A stretch of DNA of 64,000 bases, taken from positions 372,001 through 436,000 of the forward strand of contig OX637798.1 in assembly GCA_951802425.1 (NCBI GenBank). Reading direction: 5' to 3'. Each line of letters starts with the position of its first letter. Position 1 is the first letter of the stretch. The notes under the pieces were generated by a model, which was not told where the DNA came from, did no database searches, and saw only the letters and a list, made by a program, of their open reading frames with translations. Below, piece by piece: positions 11,035 to 21,996 of the stretch. The position numbers and the translations under genes were made by a program. Source of the DNA: Clavaria fumosa (taxonomy: Eukaryota > Basidiomycota > Agaricomycetes > Agaricales > Clavariaceae).

Positions 11035-12220
11035 GCACTCTGCGCTCACCGCTGCCGTCTAGACCCCAAAATATAACATTTCCGTGTTTATCATGACTAG
11101 TACGAGGATCCATTGTTGCGGGTGTGTGTCTGCCTCTTTGCGGTTGGGCTGTCTTTCTCTAGGTTGGGCTGTCTCTTCTCTTTATATGCTAATTCGGTGC
11201 GGTTACTCGGTAAGTAAACTGCTGCTGCCCTTCTACGTTCATCCGCTGATTTTGACGCAGCGGAATGCCGCGAAATGGTAAACTCGTAAGAGAAAGGAGT
11301 TGTATTGTTTCAAGGTTCCTTGAAACCTCAACTACTATATGGAGAGTGTGCGTTTCTCTCCTGTCGCATGTCCCTTCAAACACAACTTGTAGCCACTATT
11401 TCCGATCAAGCCATCTAGAGATTCTAGGCTCACTGCGGCTGTGGTGTGTGGGTTAACGAATCGTCACAAGTCAAGGAGAGGATAGTCAAGGGTCGTATGA
11501 CCCTCGCGAACCTGCGATCCGCTTGTTTGATGCTCCGGTGAAGTAGGGGTCCCGGAAGGCCGTGTCTAAACGTCCATTCGTGTTTGAAGACACTCAACAT
11601 CGCCCATTTTCGGCGACGACGGCTGCTGCGCTGGCGCTGCACGGTGCTGTACACCTGCTCCTTTTCCTGTGTTCTGAACATCATCACTTCTATTTTTCAG
11701 CAACGGATAATCCCCCTCTTCGACCTGCAAAATGGGGGAGGTGCATCACTGCGGGAAATTTCCCGGCCATGGTTGTCAGCAATGCGATGGATGAAAACTA
11801 GGCTCTCGCTGCACCACGCTGGCAAGATTCTGTTCGCGCATAAAGCTGCTCAACTCGTGATTGTATGCCCCTCATCAGCAAAACCTGATTTCAGTCTATA
11901 GAATTTGAGTATTGTCATAGATGCTAAAGATTCACATAGCCTCTTATAGTGAACAAGCCATCTATAGAGTACTTGAGAGTGAAGATGCCATCTATAGAGT
12001 CCTTGACAGTGAAGATGTGCTATGGAGCACACCCTCTTACTATAAACTTCTGGGCCAAGGACAGATTGGACTTCAAAAGAAATTTCGACATAAGGTCACA
12101 TGATCTTATGTTGAACTTTGTTCAAAGTCTGACCTCGCTCGCCCTCCTAAAATCAACAGCTCAACAACTGGCTGCTTGCCTCAGCACTCAGTGTCAACAG
12201 CTGGAAACTGTTCAAGCAAC
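11035..12220. other. No assignable gene; short tandem repeat near 11,935-12,030
   Basis: Several frames of 60-105 codons occur on both strands, none with a motif I recognise. A 30-bp unit, GCCATCTATAGAGTACTTGA plus GAGTGAAGAT, is repeated at 11,959-12,018. A lone CATCAGCAAAAC terminus flanked by CT at 11,871 resembles the ends of the elements at 16,986 and 18,272. Confidence 0.35.
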
Positions 12221-12224
12221 TTCA

Positions 12225-12232
12225 TATAAAAA
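12225..12232 (+). promoter_or_regulatory. Possible TATA box of the glutamate-cysteine ligase remnant
   Basis: TATAAAAA lies 47 bp before the ATG at 12,279, inside TTCATATAAAAAGCTC. Position and sequence fit a core promoter. No other element was identified. Confidence 0.35.
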
Positions 12233-12278
12233 GCTCTTCTCTCTATCGTAGCCACTCTATTGACCACCCGTCATCATC

Positions 12279-13365
12279 ATGGGGTTGCTCTCCCTAGGGA
12301 CACCTCTCCCTTGGAACCAGGTCAAGCAGTATGCGGATCACGTCCACCACCATGGCATTACGCAGTTTCTGCACATCTGGGAGCACACAAAAGATAGCCA
12401 GGGCGACGAGCTCCTGTGGGGCGATGAGGTCCGTCCGTCCGTCCGTCTGGCCGTCCGTCGTGTGCATGGCGGGGGCCGGGTGTGCTCCCCGTGTCGCTGA
12501 CGTACACATGGCCCAGGTGGAATATATGGTCGTTGTCCTCGACGAGCTGCAGAAGAACGCCAAGCTCTCGCTGAGGCAGGCCGAGATCCTCGACGAGCTG
12601 AGCGCACTCGCCCACGCCCATGCCCACAGCAACGGCACCGCCTCCAATGGCGTGCAACATGACGACGACGCCGCCTGCGACACGTCGCGCTACACCCGGT
12701 AAACGCCCTTCCGGTGTCCCTGTCTTCACTGCCTAGTGCTGACCCCTTATGGGTGTGTTTCATTCTCTCCACAGAGGCAACCACACCGCCATCGTCACGC
12801 TGCTGGTGCTGACGTTCCATCCCGAGTACGGCAGGTACATGCTGGAGTCGACCCCAAGTGCCCCATACACGGGCTCCATCCCGGACCTGCTCTCCGTCGA
12901 GCGCAACATGCGCCACAGGCACGCCCCGTCTCCCCTCCCTCGTCATCCGCCGTCCATCTGACGTTCCTGCGCGTTTTGTTTTTGCAGCCATGCCCTCATA
13001 CACAGAGACGCTGCTTCGTCCGCCGGCGCCTGCGCCCACATGAGATCCTGCTCACGATCACATCCTTCCCGCTCCTCGGCGTCCCAGGCATGTTCACCGA
13101 GCCCTATTTTGACCCTGCTGACGCCGTATCGAGCCACAGCCTCTTCTTCCCTGAGGAGATCACCAACCCACACGCATGTTTCCTGTGAGTCAGAAACCCT
13201 CCACCCATTCCAGAGTTTCGTTTTTTCTCTTGCGCGACGTCTTTGGTCTGGCATGTTGACCTCGAACATCCGCCAGAGACGTGGGTCTAAGGTCTGCATC
13301 AACCTGCTGCTGTTCTTCGACAAGCGGACATCCTGTCCATTCGTCGACCCGACCATCCCTTACAA
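12279..13365 (+). pseudogene. Glutamate-cysteine ligase (catalytic) 5' part, truncated
   Basis: Glutamate-cysteine ligase joins glutamate and cysteine, the first step of glutathione synthesis in the cytosol. Exon 1 (12,279-12,428) encodes MGLLSLGTPLPW and ITQFLHIWE...GDELLWGDE. Exon 2 (from 12,517, after an 88-nt GT-AG intron) gives VEYMVVVLDE and NAKLSLRQAEIL. Later exons give TFHPEYGRYMLESTP, LTITSFPLLGVPGMF, YFDPADAVSSHSLFFPEEITNPHA and NIRQRRGSKVCIN...DPTIPYK. This is the family's N-terminal third in correct order. Breaks: no good GT donor after NMRHR near 12,916, no AG acceptor near the NIRQRRGS exon, and no later exon (for example the IYMD region) beyond 13,365, where low-complexity DNA begins. 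The introns show it is a genomic copy rather than a retrocopy. It could be a very gapped gene, but a dead duplicate is likelier. Confidence 0.85.
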
Positions 13366-13504
13366 GTGCGTGCCCACTACTCTCACATCCTCGATCTAAC
13401 ACTCCCCCGCTCCTCTTCCTCTCCCTCTCCCTCTCTCTTTGTGTGACAACGAAAATGGTGGCAACAACCCCTGGTGACCTCCCCTCTGCTGACCCCAGGT
13501 AAGG

Positions 13505-14091
13505 AAATGGCAGGGGTAAGACAACGGCAGCAGCAGCAACGGACGACGTTGACGGCGGCGGCAGCAGCGGGTGACGTGGATGGCGGCGGCAGCGGCAGTG
13601 GACAGCAGCAGCAGCAGACAATGACAACAGCGGCAGCAGCAGGAACAATGGACGACAACTCAGGTGATGTCGCCCCTCTCTTTTTCTCTCTTTCTCTTGA
13701 CCCCAGGCGCAGAAACGGCAGGCAGCAACAACGACGACGGCGGCAGCAGAAGCGGTCGACATCGGCAGCGGCAATGGACGGCGACGATGGTGGCGGCGGT
13801 AGCAATGGAAGGCGACGGCGGTGGCAGCAGTGGCAGCACCAGCAGTGACGGCGGCAGTGGCGGCGGCGGTGACACAAGCAGCAGCGGCGACGGCACCAGC
13901 GGCAGTGGCGACAGCATCAGCGGCGGCGGCGGCAGCGCAGCGATGGCGACGGTAGCGGCGGTGGTGGTACCAGCAGTGACGGCGGCAGCGGCGGTGGTGG
14001 TACCAGCAGTGACGGCGGCAGCGGCGGTGGTGGTACCAGCAGTGACGGCGGCAGCGGCGGTGGTGGTACCAGCAGTGACGGCGGCAGCGGC

Positions 14092-14123
<32 letters not shown>

Positions 14124-14425
14124 AGCGACGACGACGGTAGCGGCGGCACTAGCAGCGACGGCAGCGGCGCAGCGACGACGATGGTAGCGGCGGTGGCGGC
14201 GGTGGCACCAACAGCAGCGGCGGCGGCGCAGCGACAACGACGGTAGCGGCGGCGCCAACAGCGATGGCGGCGGCGGTGGCACGAGCAGCAGCAGCGACGG
14301 CAGCAGCGGCAGCGGCGGCGGCGGCGGTGGCACCAACAGCAGCAGTGGCGGCGGCGGTACCAGCAGTGACGGCGGCAGCGGCAGCACCAGCAGCGGTGGT
14401 GGCAGTGGCAGCAGCAGCAGTGTAT
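13505..14425. repeat. Trinucleotide repeat tract, CAG/CGG/GGC type
   Basis: About 920 bp of degenerate CAGCGG, GGCGGC and GACGGC units. It includes four near-perfect copies of a 33-bp unit, GGTGGTGGTACCAGCAGTGA plus CGGCGGCAGCGGC, at 13,960-14,090. All three plus frames and the minus frames stay open over long stretches, so none of the Gly/Ser-rich or Pro-rich frames is credible on its own. It lies where the next exon of the ligase gene would be expected. Confidence 0.9.
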
Positions 14426-15028
14426 TGACCTACTTTATATTTTCTGATGTACAGTAGTTCTTGATTAGTAATTACTGTGCATGGCCTAGTACTCGGTCAC
14501 ACTAGCTATTTTGGCCTCATTCTCTCGCAATTTCACAGGTAATAACACAGGGTCTTTTCAGGGTGCTGGGCATACTTCTTGATAATGTATTGATGCAGTA
14601 TAAATAATGTTTGTATTGCTGTGAACTTTGTAGAACTGGAGACAGTGGTGGAGTGTCCACATTTGGCTCTGATCAGGAACTTGGTCACACTCAATATTCT
14701 ACATGAAGCAAGACTATTTCCACCTTCTGTTGTGATTAAATCCAATTAGATATGTCTCTAGTTATGTGTGAAACCAAAACCCAGAACATTATTAGACTAA
14801 ACAATGAAATCAATGCCTATCAAGTTGGACTACCTGTGTTTTGGGGAATTTTGCTCTGACCAACAGAGATGGCAGTTGTACTCCATGTTCTTACTATTTA
14901 TTACAAGCAATATACATCCACAGCCTAGGTAGGCATGTGGTCAATCAGTTCCAGCCAGAAAAGAGGGCAGGGAGTGCATGCCAGACTTGCAATTCAACAT
15001 TGACTGACTACCTGGTGTGACCAAGTAC
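14426..15028. other. No recognisable gene
   Basis: AT-rich DNA with one short minus-strand frame (14,533-14,745) of no known family. Confidence 0.4.
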
Positions 15029-15036
15029 CTGACCAG

Positions 15037-15329
15037 TAGGGATGCCACGGTTCGGTTCTGAACTTTGGTTCGAACCTGAACTGGACTGGACCGAACTGAA
15101 AATGAGGTTCAGGTTCAGCCAAGTGGGTGAACCGAACCAAAATTGAGGTTCAGAAGTCCAAATTTGGGTGAACCATTACCTTATTTGGTAAAAGTCCGGT
15201 CCAACGAACCGGACTTGGACTGAACTCAGGTTCAAGGTTCGGAATTTGGCCTGAACTGGACCTAAAGTCCAGTTCGGGGTTCGAAAAAATTGGCCCTGAA
15301 CCGGACTTAACCGGACCGTGGCATCCCTA
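15037..15329. mobile_element. hAT-type MITE with 8-bp TSD
   Basis: A 293-bp element starts TAGGGATGCCACGGT and ends with its exact complement, ACCGTGGCATCCCTA apart from one base near the inner end. It is flanked on both sides by CTGACCAG (15,029-15,036 and 15,330-15,337), an 8-bp duplication typical of hAT elements. The interior is made of GGTTCGAACC-like inverted motifs and would fold extensively. No coding capacity; it would need a hAT transposase supplied in trans. Confidence 0.9.
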
Positions 15330-15337
15330 CTGACCAG

Positions 15338-15865
15338 CCACAGTACTTGAGCTCATAATCCCGATTTTTGAATAGAATTATTTTTCAGTATCAGCATTGG
15401 AAATGAGAGCAGCACTGGTGACCTTGCTGTCTATGAGTCCTCTATGAGTCCTCTATATGATACCACCTAGTGCTCCACAGATGTCAACCATCTTGGCAGT
15501 TCCTGTGAGAATAGGACCTGCCTATGGCAGCTATGACTCCTATGACTCCTATGGATTCCTCCCCAGAACTGGGGAGAACACCCAGGTTTTGCTGATGCTG
15601 AGTTGTGAAATACTAAGCATGCTTAGAGTGTTTGCTTTACACAGTTCGCTCACAACACTTCGGAGGTGTCGATATGTGCCGGCTGACTTGCGTGTGTTGT
15701 TAATCAATGGGGCAGTAAACAGTGGGGGAAGCTCGTCATTGAATGTCCTGTGGGGGAGCTGGGCCATTGGCGTCAAGGCAGGCATCTCCTGGTGAGTGTT
15801 GGGGTTGTCTGTTGTGTTCCGAAGAAGAAATGGAACTGATCTGTTCCTAGCTGATATTCTAGCCT
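15338..15865. other. No recognisable gene
   Basis: A 112-codon plus frame at 15,457-15,795 with a CTATGACTC triplication has no recognisable domain. Confidence 0.35.
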
Positions 15866-15867
15866 AC

Positions 15868-16003
15868 GCTTTGTCGCTTTGCATTTACTTACGTCTTTGT
15901 TTGTCCCTTTCTTGCTTTGTCGCTTTGCATTTACTTATGTCTTTGAAACAACAAAGTGAGAAAGCGACAAACCAAAGACGTAAGCAAATGCAAGCGACAA
16001 ATC
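15868..16003. repeat. Direct plus inverted repeat of a 36-bp unit
   Basis: GCTTTGTCGCTTTGCATTTA-CTTACGTCTTTG occurs at 15,868, again at 15,914 in direct orientation, and as the reverse complement at 15,966-16,001. The last copy abuts R1 copy 2, so it may be an R1-linked foldback end. Confidence 0.8.
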
Positions 16004-16016
16004 GACAAACACTTTC

Positions 16017-16740
16017 TCCGCACTACTGCTATGCCCTGCCCCTGCTGCTCCTTCTCCCTGCCCTGCTGCCACCAGCCACCAGCCCTCCTGCCACCGCCTG
16101 CCACCCACTCCCCACCCCGCTGCTCCTGCCCTGCCGTTGCTGCCACTCCCTGCCCAGCCACTACCAATGGCCCCAGCCCCCACATTGGTCTGTGACCATG
16201 GTTGGGGGCTTGGGCCATTGCCACAGGGAGGGAGGGCACACCTGGCAGGCAGCCTATAGTGGCCGCAGCCCTCGTCGCACCTGTCGCCCCCATCGCCCCT
16301 GTCAGCCCTGTTGCTGTTGTCGTCGTTCTTGCCCCTCTCGCCACTCTCTCGCCACTGTCATCATTGTGCTGCTGCTGAAGAGAGGGAGAGAGGGAGGGGA
16401 GAGAGGGGGGGGAGAGAGGGGGGGGGAGGGTGAAAGAAAGAGAAAAAAAAAGAGGGAGGAACATGCACCAGTGGTCATTGTCATTGCTGTTGTCACCTGC
16501 GCCTCATTGAGACCCATAAGTCACAGCCACAGTATCTGTCTTACTGACAGAAAAACTGTCCCTGCATCCTAGTCTGAGTATAATAAATTCTGAAAATAAT
16601 TGGGAAGGATTGAGTCCACATGCTCAACAATCCTATGTTAAATTTACAATGTAGAATGCTGTCTAAAAAGTGTGATGATTGAATCAGTTTCTCACTTTAC
16701 AGTTACATGTGTGACTAGATGACTGCCTTGGACCAGCCAC
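16017..16740 (+). repeat. R1 repeat, copy 2
   Basis: Begins inside the CTGCC-rich body at a point equal to about 2,437 in copy 1 (CCGCACTACTGCTATGCCCTG). It runs through the GAGAGGG block and the AT-rich tail with TAATAAATTCTGAAAATAATTGGG, closely matching 2,437-3,120. Confidence 0.85.
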
Positions 16741-16985
16741 ACTCATGCCAGCAACAGTGCATCATTATTCCCATCCCCCTTCTCCCCTCACTAATCCACC
16801 ATTTAGCAGCTGGCAATGACATCAATGACACCTGCGGCAGACAACAACGGCAGACAATGATGGTGATAATGGCCACAGCAGACAGCAATGGCGACTACGA
16901 CAGCATAGGTGACAACAACAATGGTGGCTAGGGCTCTTCCCCCAGGCGATGATGGCGACGACGACAACTGCTGGCGCATGTTCCT

Positions 16986-17122
16986 CATCAGCAAAACAGC
17001 TCGGCTAAATGTAAGTATGGACTGGTATGGACTGGTGTGTAACACCCCAAATTGTTTTGGGGTGTTACATACTGGTCCGTACTTCTCCATACGAACAATT
17101 TAGCTGAGCTGTTTTGCTGATG
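16986..17122. mobile_element. 137-bp foldback element with CATCAG ends
   Basis: The two halves are near-perfect inverted repeats. CATCAGCAAAACAGCT at the left pairs with AGCTGTTTTGCTGATG at the right, and GTGTAACACCCCAAA pairs with TTTGGGGTGTTACA at the centre. The dinucleotide CT flanks both sides (16,984-16,985 and 17,123-17,124). It is inserted in the R1 sequence that elsewhere reads GTTCCTCC. Non-coding. Confidence 0.8.
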
Positions 17123-17329
17123 CTCCTTCTTTCTTTTTTCTATTTCTTTCACCCTCCCCCCTCTCTCTTTCACCTCCCTCTCTCCCTCTCTTCAGCAGCG
17201 GCCCAACGACGATGGCGGCGGGAGGGGCAACAATGACGACAATGGTGACGGGGACAACGGGGCTGACGGGGCGACGGGTGCGACAGGTGCGACGGGGGCA
17301 GCCGCAGCCGCAGCCGCAGCCGCAGCGCC

Positions 17330-17474
17330 GCCGCCCGTACGCGAAGCAGCCAGTGCGAGTGCCAAACCCACCACGTCCCGCGTGTCCATCGGCCTGATCA
17401 CCCCGTCGTCCCACAGATGCGCTGTCGAGTAGTATGCGGTCGACTGTGCCTCAATCGTCTCCTTCAGCGCGGCG
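17330..17474 (-). pseudogene. Captured fragment like the C-terminus of methylcrotonoyl/acyl-CoA carboxylase beta
   Basis: On the minus strand, just after an R1 block, the frame reads [25 protein letters not shown]... and then [17 protein letters not shown]. The YxSTAxLWDDGVIxPxDTRxVxGLALxxA pattern is the conserved C-terminal end of carboxyltransferase beta subunits (mitochondrial leucine catabolism in the methylcrotonoyl case). In the other R1 copies the flanking R1 blocks are directly adjacent, so about 145 bp of host coding DNA has been inserted here. It cannot encode a working enzyme. Which member of the carboxyltransferase family it came from is not certain. Confidence 0.7.
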
Positions 17475-17874
17475 TGGCGGCCACGATAGGCTGCCTGCCA
17501 GGTGCGTCCTCCCTCCCTGTAGCAATGGCCCAAGCCCCCAACCGTGGTCACAGACCAATGGTGGGGACTGGGGCCATTGGTAGCAGCTGGGCAGGGAGTG
17601 GCAGCAACGGCAGGGCAGGAGCAGCGGGGTGGGGAGCGGGTGGCGGGTGGCGGCAGAAGGGTGGGTGGCGGGCAGCAGCAGAAGGGCGGGCGGCAGGTGG
17701 CAGCAGAAGGGCAGAGGCGGGTGGTTGGCAGCAGGGCAGGCGGTGGGTGGCGGCAGCAGGGCAGGCGGCACGTAGCAGCAGAAGGGCGGGCGGCAGGCAT
17801 CAGCGAGCGGGATGCATGATGGCGAGAGTGATGCATGAGGGGGTGATGCATGATGTGTGGTGACAGAGGGTGGC

Positions 17875-18185
17875 ATCATGCATCATCTCCCTTTGTGTGA
17901 TGATGCATCCTCACCATTCGCAAACTTACCGTCTTCTATGCATCACACACTTACTGTAATTACAATAGATTATTGCATTAATTTACTTGAATCGCCTGCA
18001 TGCAGCAGGTGATTCAAGTGATTTAATGCAACATTTTATGGCAATTGCCATAAGTGCATGATGCATGGGAGATGGCAAGCTACCATTACCAAAACTAATG
18101 CATTACATGAAGGCAGGGATGCATCACCCCAGCACAGATAATGCATGACGGAGAAAGGAGAGATGCATCACCCTCACCATCATGC
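17875..18185. repeat. Foldback repeat rich in GATGCATC
   Basis: A dyad is centred near 18,003: CACTTACTGTAATTACAATA...GATTCAAGT pairs with the right half ending GCAATTGCCATAAGTG. Around it, ATGCATGA and GATGCATCA motifs recur on both sides. The right half equals the outer end of R1 copy 1, so this may be the R1 terminus in head-to-head form. A fragment also occurs at 43,490-43,620. Confidence 0.65.
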
Positions 18186-18189
18186 ATCC

Positions 18190-21100
18190 CACTTGCTGAC
18201 ACCTGCTGCCTGCCCTGCTGCTGCCACCCACTGCCTGCCCTGCTGCTGCCACCTGCCTCTGCCCTTCTGCTCATCAGGAAAAGTGCAAAGTGACTTATGA
18301 TTACTTAACTTTACTTAGCCATCTTAAATGTATGATTAAGACTATCAAGACAGTCTCAGATGACAAAGTTGTCTTGGGGATGTCTTAATTTTTTTATAAA
18401 TAATGGAATCTAAGACATGATAAGTATAACCAAGTAGCCAAGATTATAAGCACCAGATGAAAATAGTACTAAGAGCAAAAAGCCATGGTATAAGAGCTCA
18501 AGTGCTATGCCTAAGAAAACATCTGTCCTAAGACTGTCCAGGCATTAAGATAATATCTTTCATAAGACCATCCAGAAGTTGAGATGTAATTTGAAGAAAT
18601 GGTTTCACCCAATCCAAGACCAAATAAGATGGCTAGATGACAAGCTTTAAACTTAAGAAAAATATCTTTTCTAAGACCATCCAGATGTAATTACAGAGAG
18701 GAGGGTGCCACCCAATCCAAGACCAAATAAGGTGGCAAGTACAGCTCCATCTTTCTCAAGATGACAAGATCTAAACCTAAGAAAATAACTTTTCTAAGAC
18801 CATCTAGCTATTAAGGTAATATCTTTTCTAAGACCATTCAGATATTAAGATGTAATTTAATGAAGTGGTGCACCCAAGCCATTGAAGCCAAGACCAAGAA
18901 GATGACCAGCAGAGTCTCAATCAAATGTCTTAAAATGACTTAATCTACTGCATCAGGAAACATCAAATTTTCTTAACCAGACATAGCTGAACTTAGCCAG
19001 CTTAAAGCACCTTAGCCAGCTTGACACAAGTAGCTACATATCAACAAGACAGCTAAGATGGCTAAGATGTATAAGATAAGCTGCCACTGCCATTGCCACC
19101 ACCATCACCACTGCTACCTCTATTGCCACTGCTGCCACCACTGTCACTGCTTTGCCACTACTGCTGTATTTCTGTCACCATCACTGCTTTGCTGCTGATG
19201 CTGCTGTTGCTGTTGGTCTTAGAATGAATGTTGTCTTAGGTGTAGTGCTTGAGCACCCTTATGGCCAAAGATCCCCACAGTGCAGTCAAAGTTCAGTCTG
19301 AACTGGTCACTGAATCCAAACTTTGGTTCAGTCCTCAGATGTTCACTTCCTCACCTGAATTGAACTTGCAGTTCAGTTCTGGGTTCACTATTAGAGGGTA
19401 CTGCCTAATCAGGGTGAGGCTGTGTCAGCATTGCCTGTGAAGTGCGAAGTTCCTGCAATTTCAAACTCAGCATAACAACTGTACGTTCTCAACAACCAAT
19501 AAATGGATACCTTCAAATTTTGATAGGATATAAACACTTATTAGGATGGCTTATATTAATATTTTCATGATTTATACACATTTACTGAGGGTGCAGGAAC
19601 AAATCCACATTGTGTTTATTTTAAACTCCGACCTTCAGAAAGTTGTCACATGCTGCTATGTTGAACTTCTCGTTCTCCTCCCACCATCACCCATGCCTCT
19701 TTGATGATGACAGTGGTGGCACCTTTTCTCTTTTCCCTTCCCTCTCCCCATCCCCAGCAATGACAACAACAGCAGCAGCACCCTCTCCCTCCTCTCTCTC
19801 TCTCTCCTCTCTCTATCTCATCCCCAGCAACGACAACGGCACCCTCGCCCTCACCTCCAGCAACGATGATAACAGCGAAGGCACCCTCCCCCTCACCTCC
19901 AGTGACGACGACTGCAGCACCTTCACCCTCACCCTCTCTCCTCCAGCGATGACGGCGGTGGTGGCCCTCTCCCCCTCTTTCTCCTCCGGTGACAACGACG
20001 GCGGTGGCACCCTCAGGGAGGGTCCATCAGGTGCGTCCTCTCCCTCTTTGTTCATATTCTTTTCATATTTTATTCTTTACAGAGTGATGGTGAGGGCGCA
20101 ATGGCGGCGGCAGCAACATCGATGGCGGTGGCGGCGGCAGCAGCAATGTCGATGGTGGCAGCGACGGTAGCAACATCGACGGCGGCAGCAGTGGCAGCAG
20201 CAGCAGCAACAGCTGCGACGGAGCAACAGCAGCGGCAGCAGCAGTGGCAGAGCAATAGCAGCAGCAGTGGCGGCTCCTTATATGTTCTTATGTGTACTTG
20301 ACTGTACTTCATTAAGAACATTTGTCTTATTAATAATAACTACTTGAATACTAATAAGTTGAGTCTAATTTGAGGATTAAGATCATTGAAGTTGGGCCAA
20401 GTGCTGGTCAAGAAAGTTTTATGTTTCCTGATGTGTTTAAGACAGGTTTCAGTCAGATTCAGTAGCTGTAAGGCTAACTTTCAGCTCTTAATTATACTTG
20501 ATACCTCTTGGTCTGCCAGATGCTAAGAATCATTAAGGCCTGCCAAGATTATTAAGATGTATCTAAGACAAATCTGGAAAATTGGATTGTCTTAGACTAA
20601 GACAGTCTCGTCTTAGTCCAACTTGTCTTAATTTTTCTTAAATCCAACTTAAGACAGGTCTAAGACTGCCTAAGTCACTTTGCACTTTTCCTGATGCTGC
20701 CACCTGCCACCTGCCCTTCTGCCACCGACCCGCTGCCCACCACCTGCCGCCCGCCCTTCTGCCACCGCCTGCCACCCACTCCCCACCCCGCTGCTCCCAC
20801 CTTGCTGCCGCTGCCATTCCCCGCACTACTGCTATGCCCTGCCCCTGCTGCTCCTTCTCCCTGCCCTGCTGCCACCAGCCACCAGCCCTCCTGCCACCGC
20901 CTGCCACCCGCTCCCCACCCCGCTGCTCCTGCCCTGCCATTGCTGCCACTCCCTGCCCAGCTGCTACCAATGGCCCCAGTCCCCACCATTGGTCTGTGAC
21001 CATGGTTAGGGCGCTTGGGCCATTGCTACAGGGAGGAGGGCGCACCTGGCAGGCAGCCTATCATGACCGCTGCCCTCGTCACACCCGTCGCACCTGTCGC

Positions 21101-21600
21101 CCCTGTCAGCCCCGTCGCACCGTCGCCCCCATCACCCCTGTTGCCCCTGTCAGCCCCATCGCCATCGTCGTCGTTGTTGCCCCTCCCGCCGCCATCGTCG
21201 TTGCGCTGCTGCTGAAGAGAGGGAGAGAGGGAGGGGTGAAAGAGAGGGGGGAGGGTGAAAGAAAGAAAAAAAAGAAAGAGGGAGGAACACGCACCAGCAG
21301 TTGTTGTCATCGCCGTCGTCGCCTGGGGGAAGAGCCCTAGCCGCCGCTGTCATCATCATCGCCGCCACTGGCCGCTGGAGCTGCCATTGTTGTCATTATT
21401 GCTGCTGGCTGCTGGAGCCGCCGCCGCCATCATTATTTCTGCTGGCTGCTGGAGCCGCCACCGTCATTGTTGTTGCTGCTGGCCACTGGAGCCAGACAGA
21501 CTGCTCCGCAATCGAAGACAGCATGACAATGCCTGTGGCGAGTTGCGGGTAGGTGGCGGACAGCTTGGGAGTCAGGCACCGAGTCTGAGTCCGACTCTGT
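18190..21600 (+). repeat. R1 repeat, copy 4, split by another element
   Basis: The body begins at 18,190-18,271 (CTGCC units), is interrupted by the element at 18,272-20,696, and resumes at 20,697 with CTGCCACCTGCC. It then runs through the CCATTGGTCTGTGACC block (20,985) and the purine block (21,215-21,285). A CTGCTGGCTGCTGGAGCCGC tandem follows at 21,395-21,490. The AT tail of copies 1 and 2 is missing. Confidence 0.7.
18272..20696. mobile_element. 2.4-kb element with CATCAGG TIRs and CT flanks
   Basis: A perfect 26-bp terminal inverted repeat, CATCAGGAAAAGTGCAAAGT plus GACTTA, bounds 2,425 bp. The dinucleotide CT flanks both ends (18,270-18,271 and 20,697-20,698), and removal rejoins R1 sequence. 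The interior is rich in CTAAGAC / GTCTTAG motifs (18,330-18,960 and 20,500-20,670). It also holds a simple-sequence zone (19,640-20,270) with a Ser/Asp-rich frame at 19,643-20,170. No transposase recognised, so probably non-autonomous. Confidence 0.75.
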
Positions 21601-21659
21601 CCCGCTATAGGGGTTGGACAAGCTTGTGTTCTGCATATGAAACGGAGTCAGAGTGGCAC

Positions 21660-21673
21660 CCTTGAGGGACCTT
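21660..21673. repeat. LINE target-site duplication, left copy
   Basis: CCTTGAGGGACCTT here is repeated exactly at 37,862-37,875. The last two T may equally be the start of the LINE A-tail complement, so the duplication is 12-14 bp. Confidence 0.9.
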
Positions 21674-21698
21674 TTTTTTTTTTTTTTTTTTTTTTTTT
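21672..21698 (-). other. LINE poly(A) tail
   Basis: A run of 27 T on the plus strand at the 3' end of the minus-strand LINE, directly inside the target duplication. It marks the end where reverse transcription began. Confidence 0.9.
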
Positions 21699-21996
21699 CC
21701 ATTAGACTCCTGTTGGGGCTTTGCCCTATGTCGGAGTATGCTACCATATTGTACATTCGTGTGATACTCTAGTTTGTGTCGTTTGCAAGGGCTTTGGGTC
21801 GCTTAGCGATCGCCATCGCACGAATGCGCTTGAAATTACTTATAACGGGGTCAGAGCCGGGTGCGTTAAAAACCCCCAGTGGGGGAAAAGCTACCGGTTG
21901 CCGAGCGAAAATACATTAAACTTATCAACACCTTCGGGCTTGAGCGGTCATCTTGTTTGGTGGAGCTTTGGATGACCTGGCTAGCGAGAGCCGGGG

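Larger units (their letters stand above)
16835..17870 (-). repeat. R1 repeat, copy 3, inverted
   Basis: Reverse-complement R1: the pyrimidine block (CCCTCTCTTCAGCAG), the block with CCAATGGTGGGGACTGGGGC and the GGCAGG-rich body. It is interrupted by a 137-bp foldback element (16,986-17,122) and contains a captured gene fragment (17,330-17,474) absent from copies 1, 2 and 4. Confidence 0.8.

Noticed and set aside
13505..14425. Gly/Ser-, Pro- and Arg-rich frames in the trinucleotide tract
   Set aside because: Low-complexity repeat with all frames open; no start context or domain.
19285..19400. Second hAT MITE copy
   Set aside because: Shares GTTCAG-rich composition with 15,037-15,329, but no terminal repeats or duplication could be defined.
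19643..20170. Ser/Asp-rich 175-codon frame as a transposase of the CATCAG element
   Set aside because: Simple-sequence composition with no catalytic motif.
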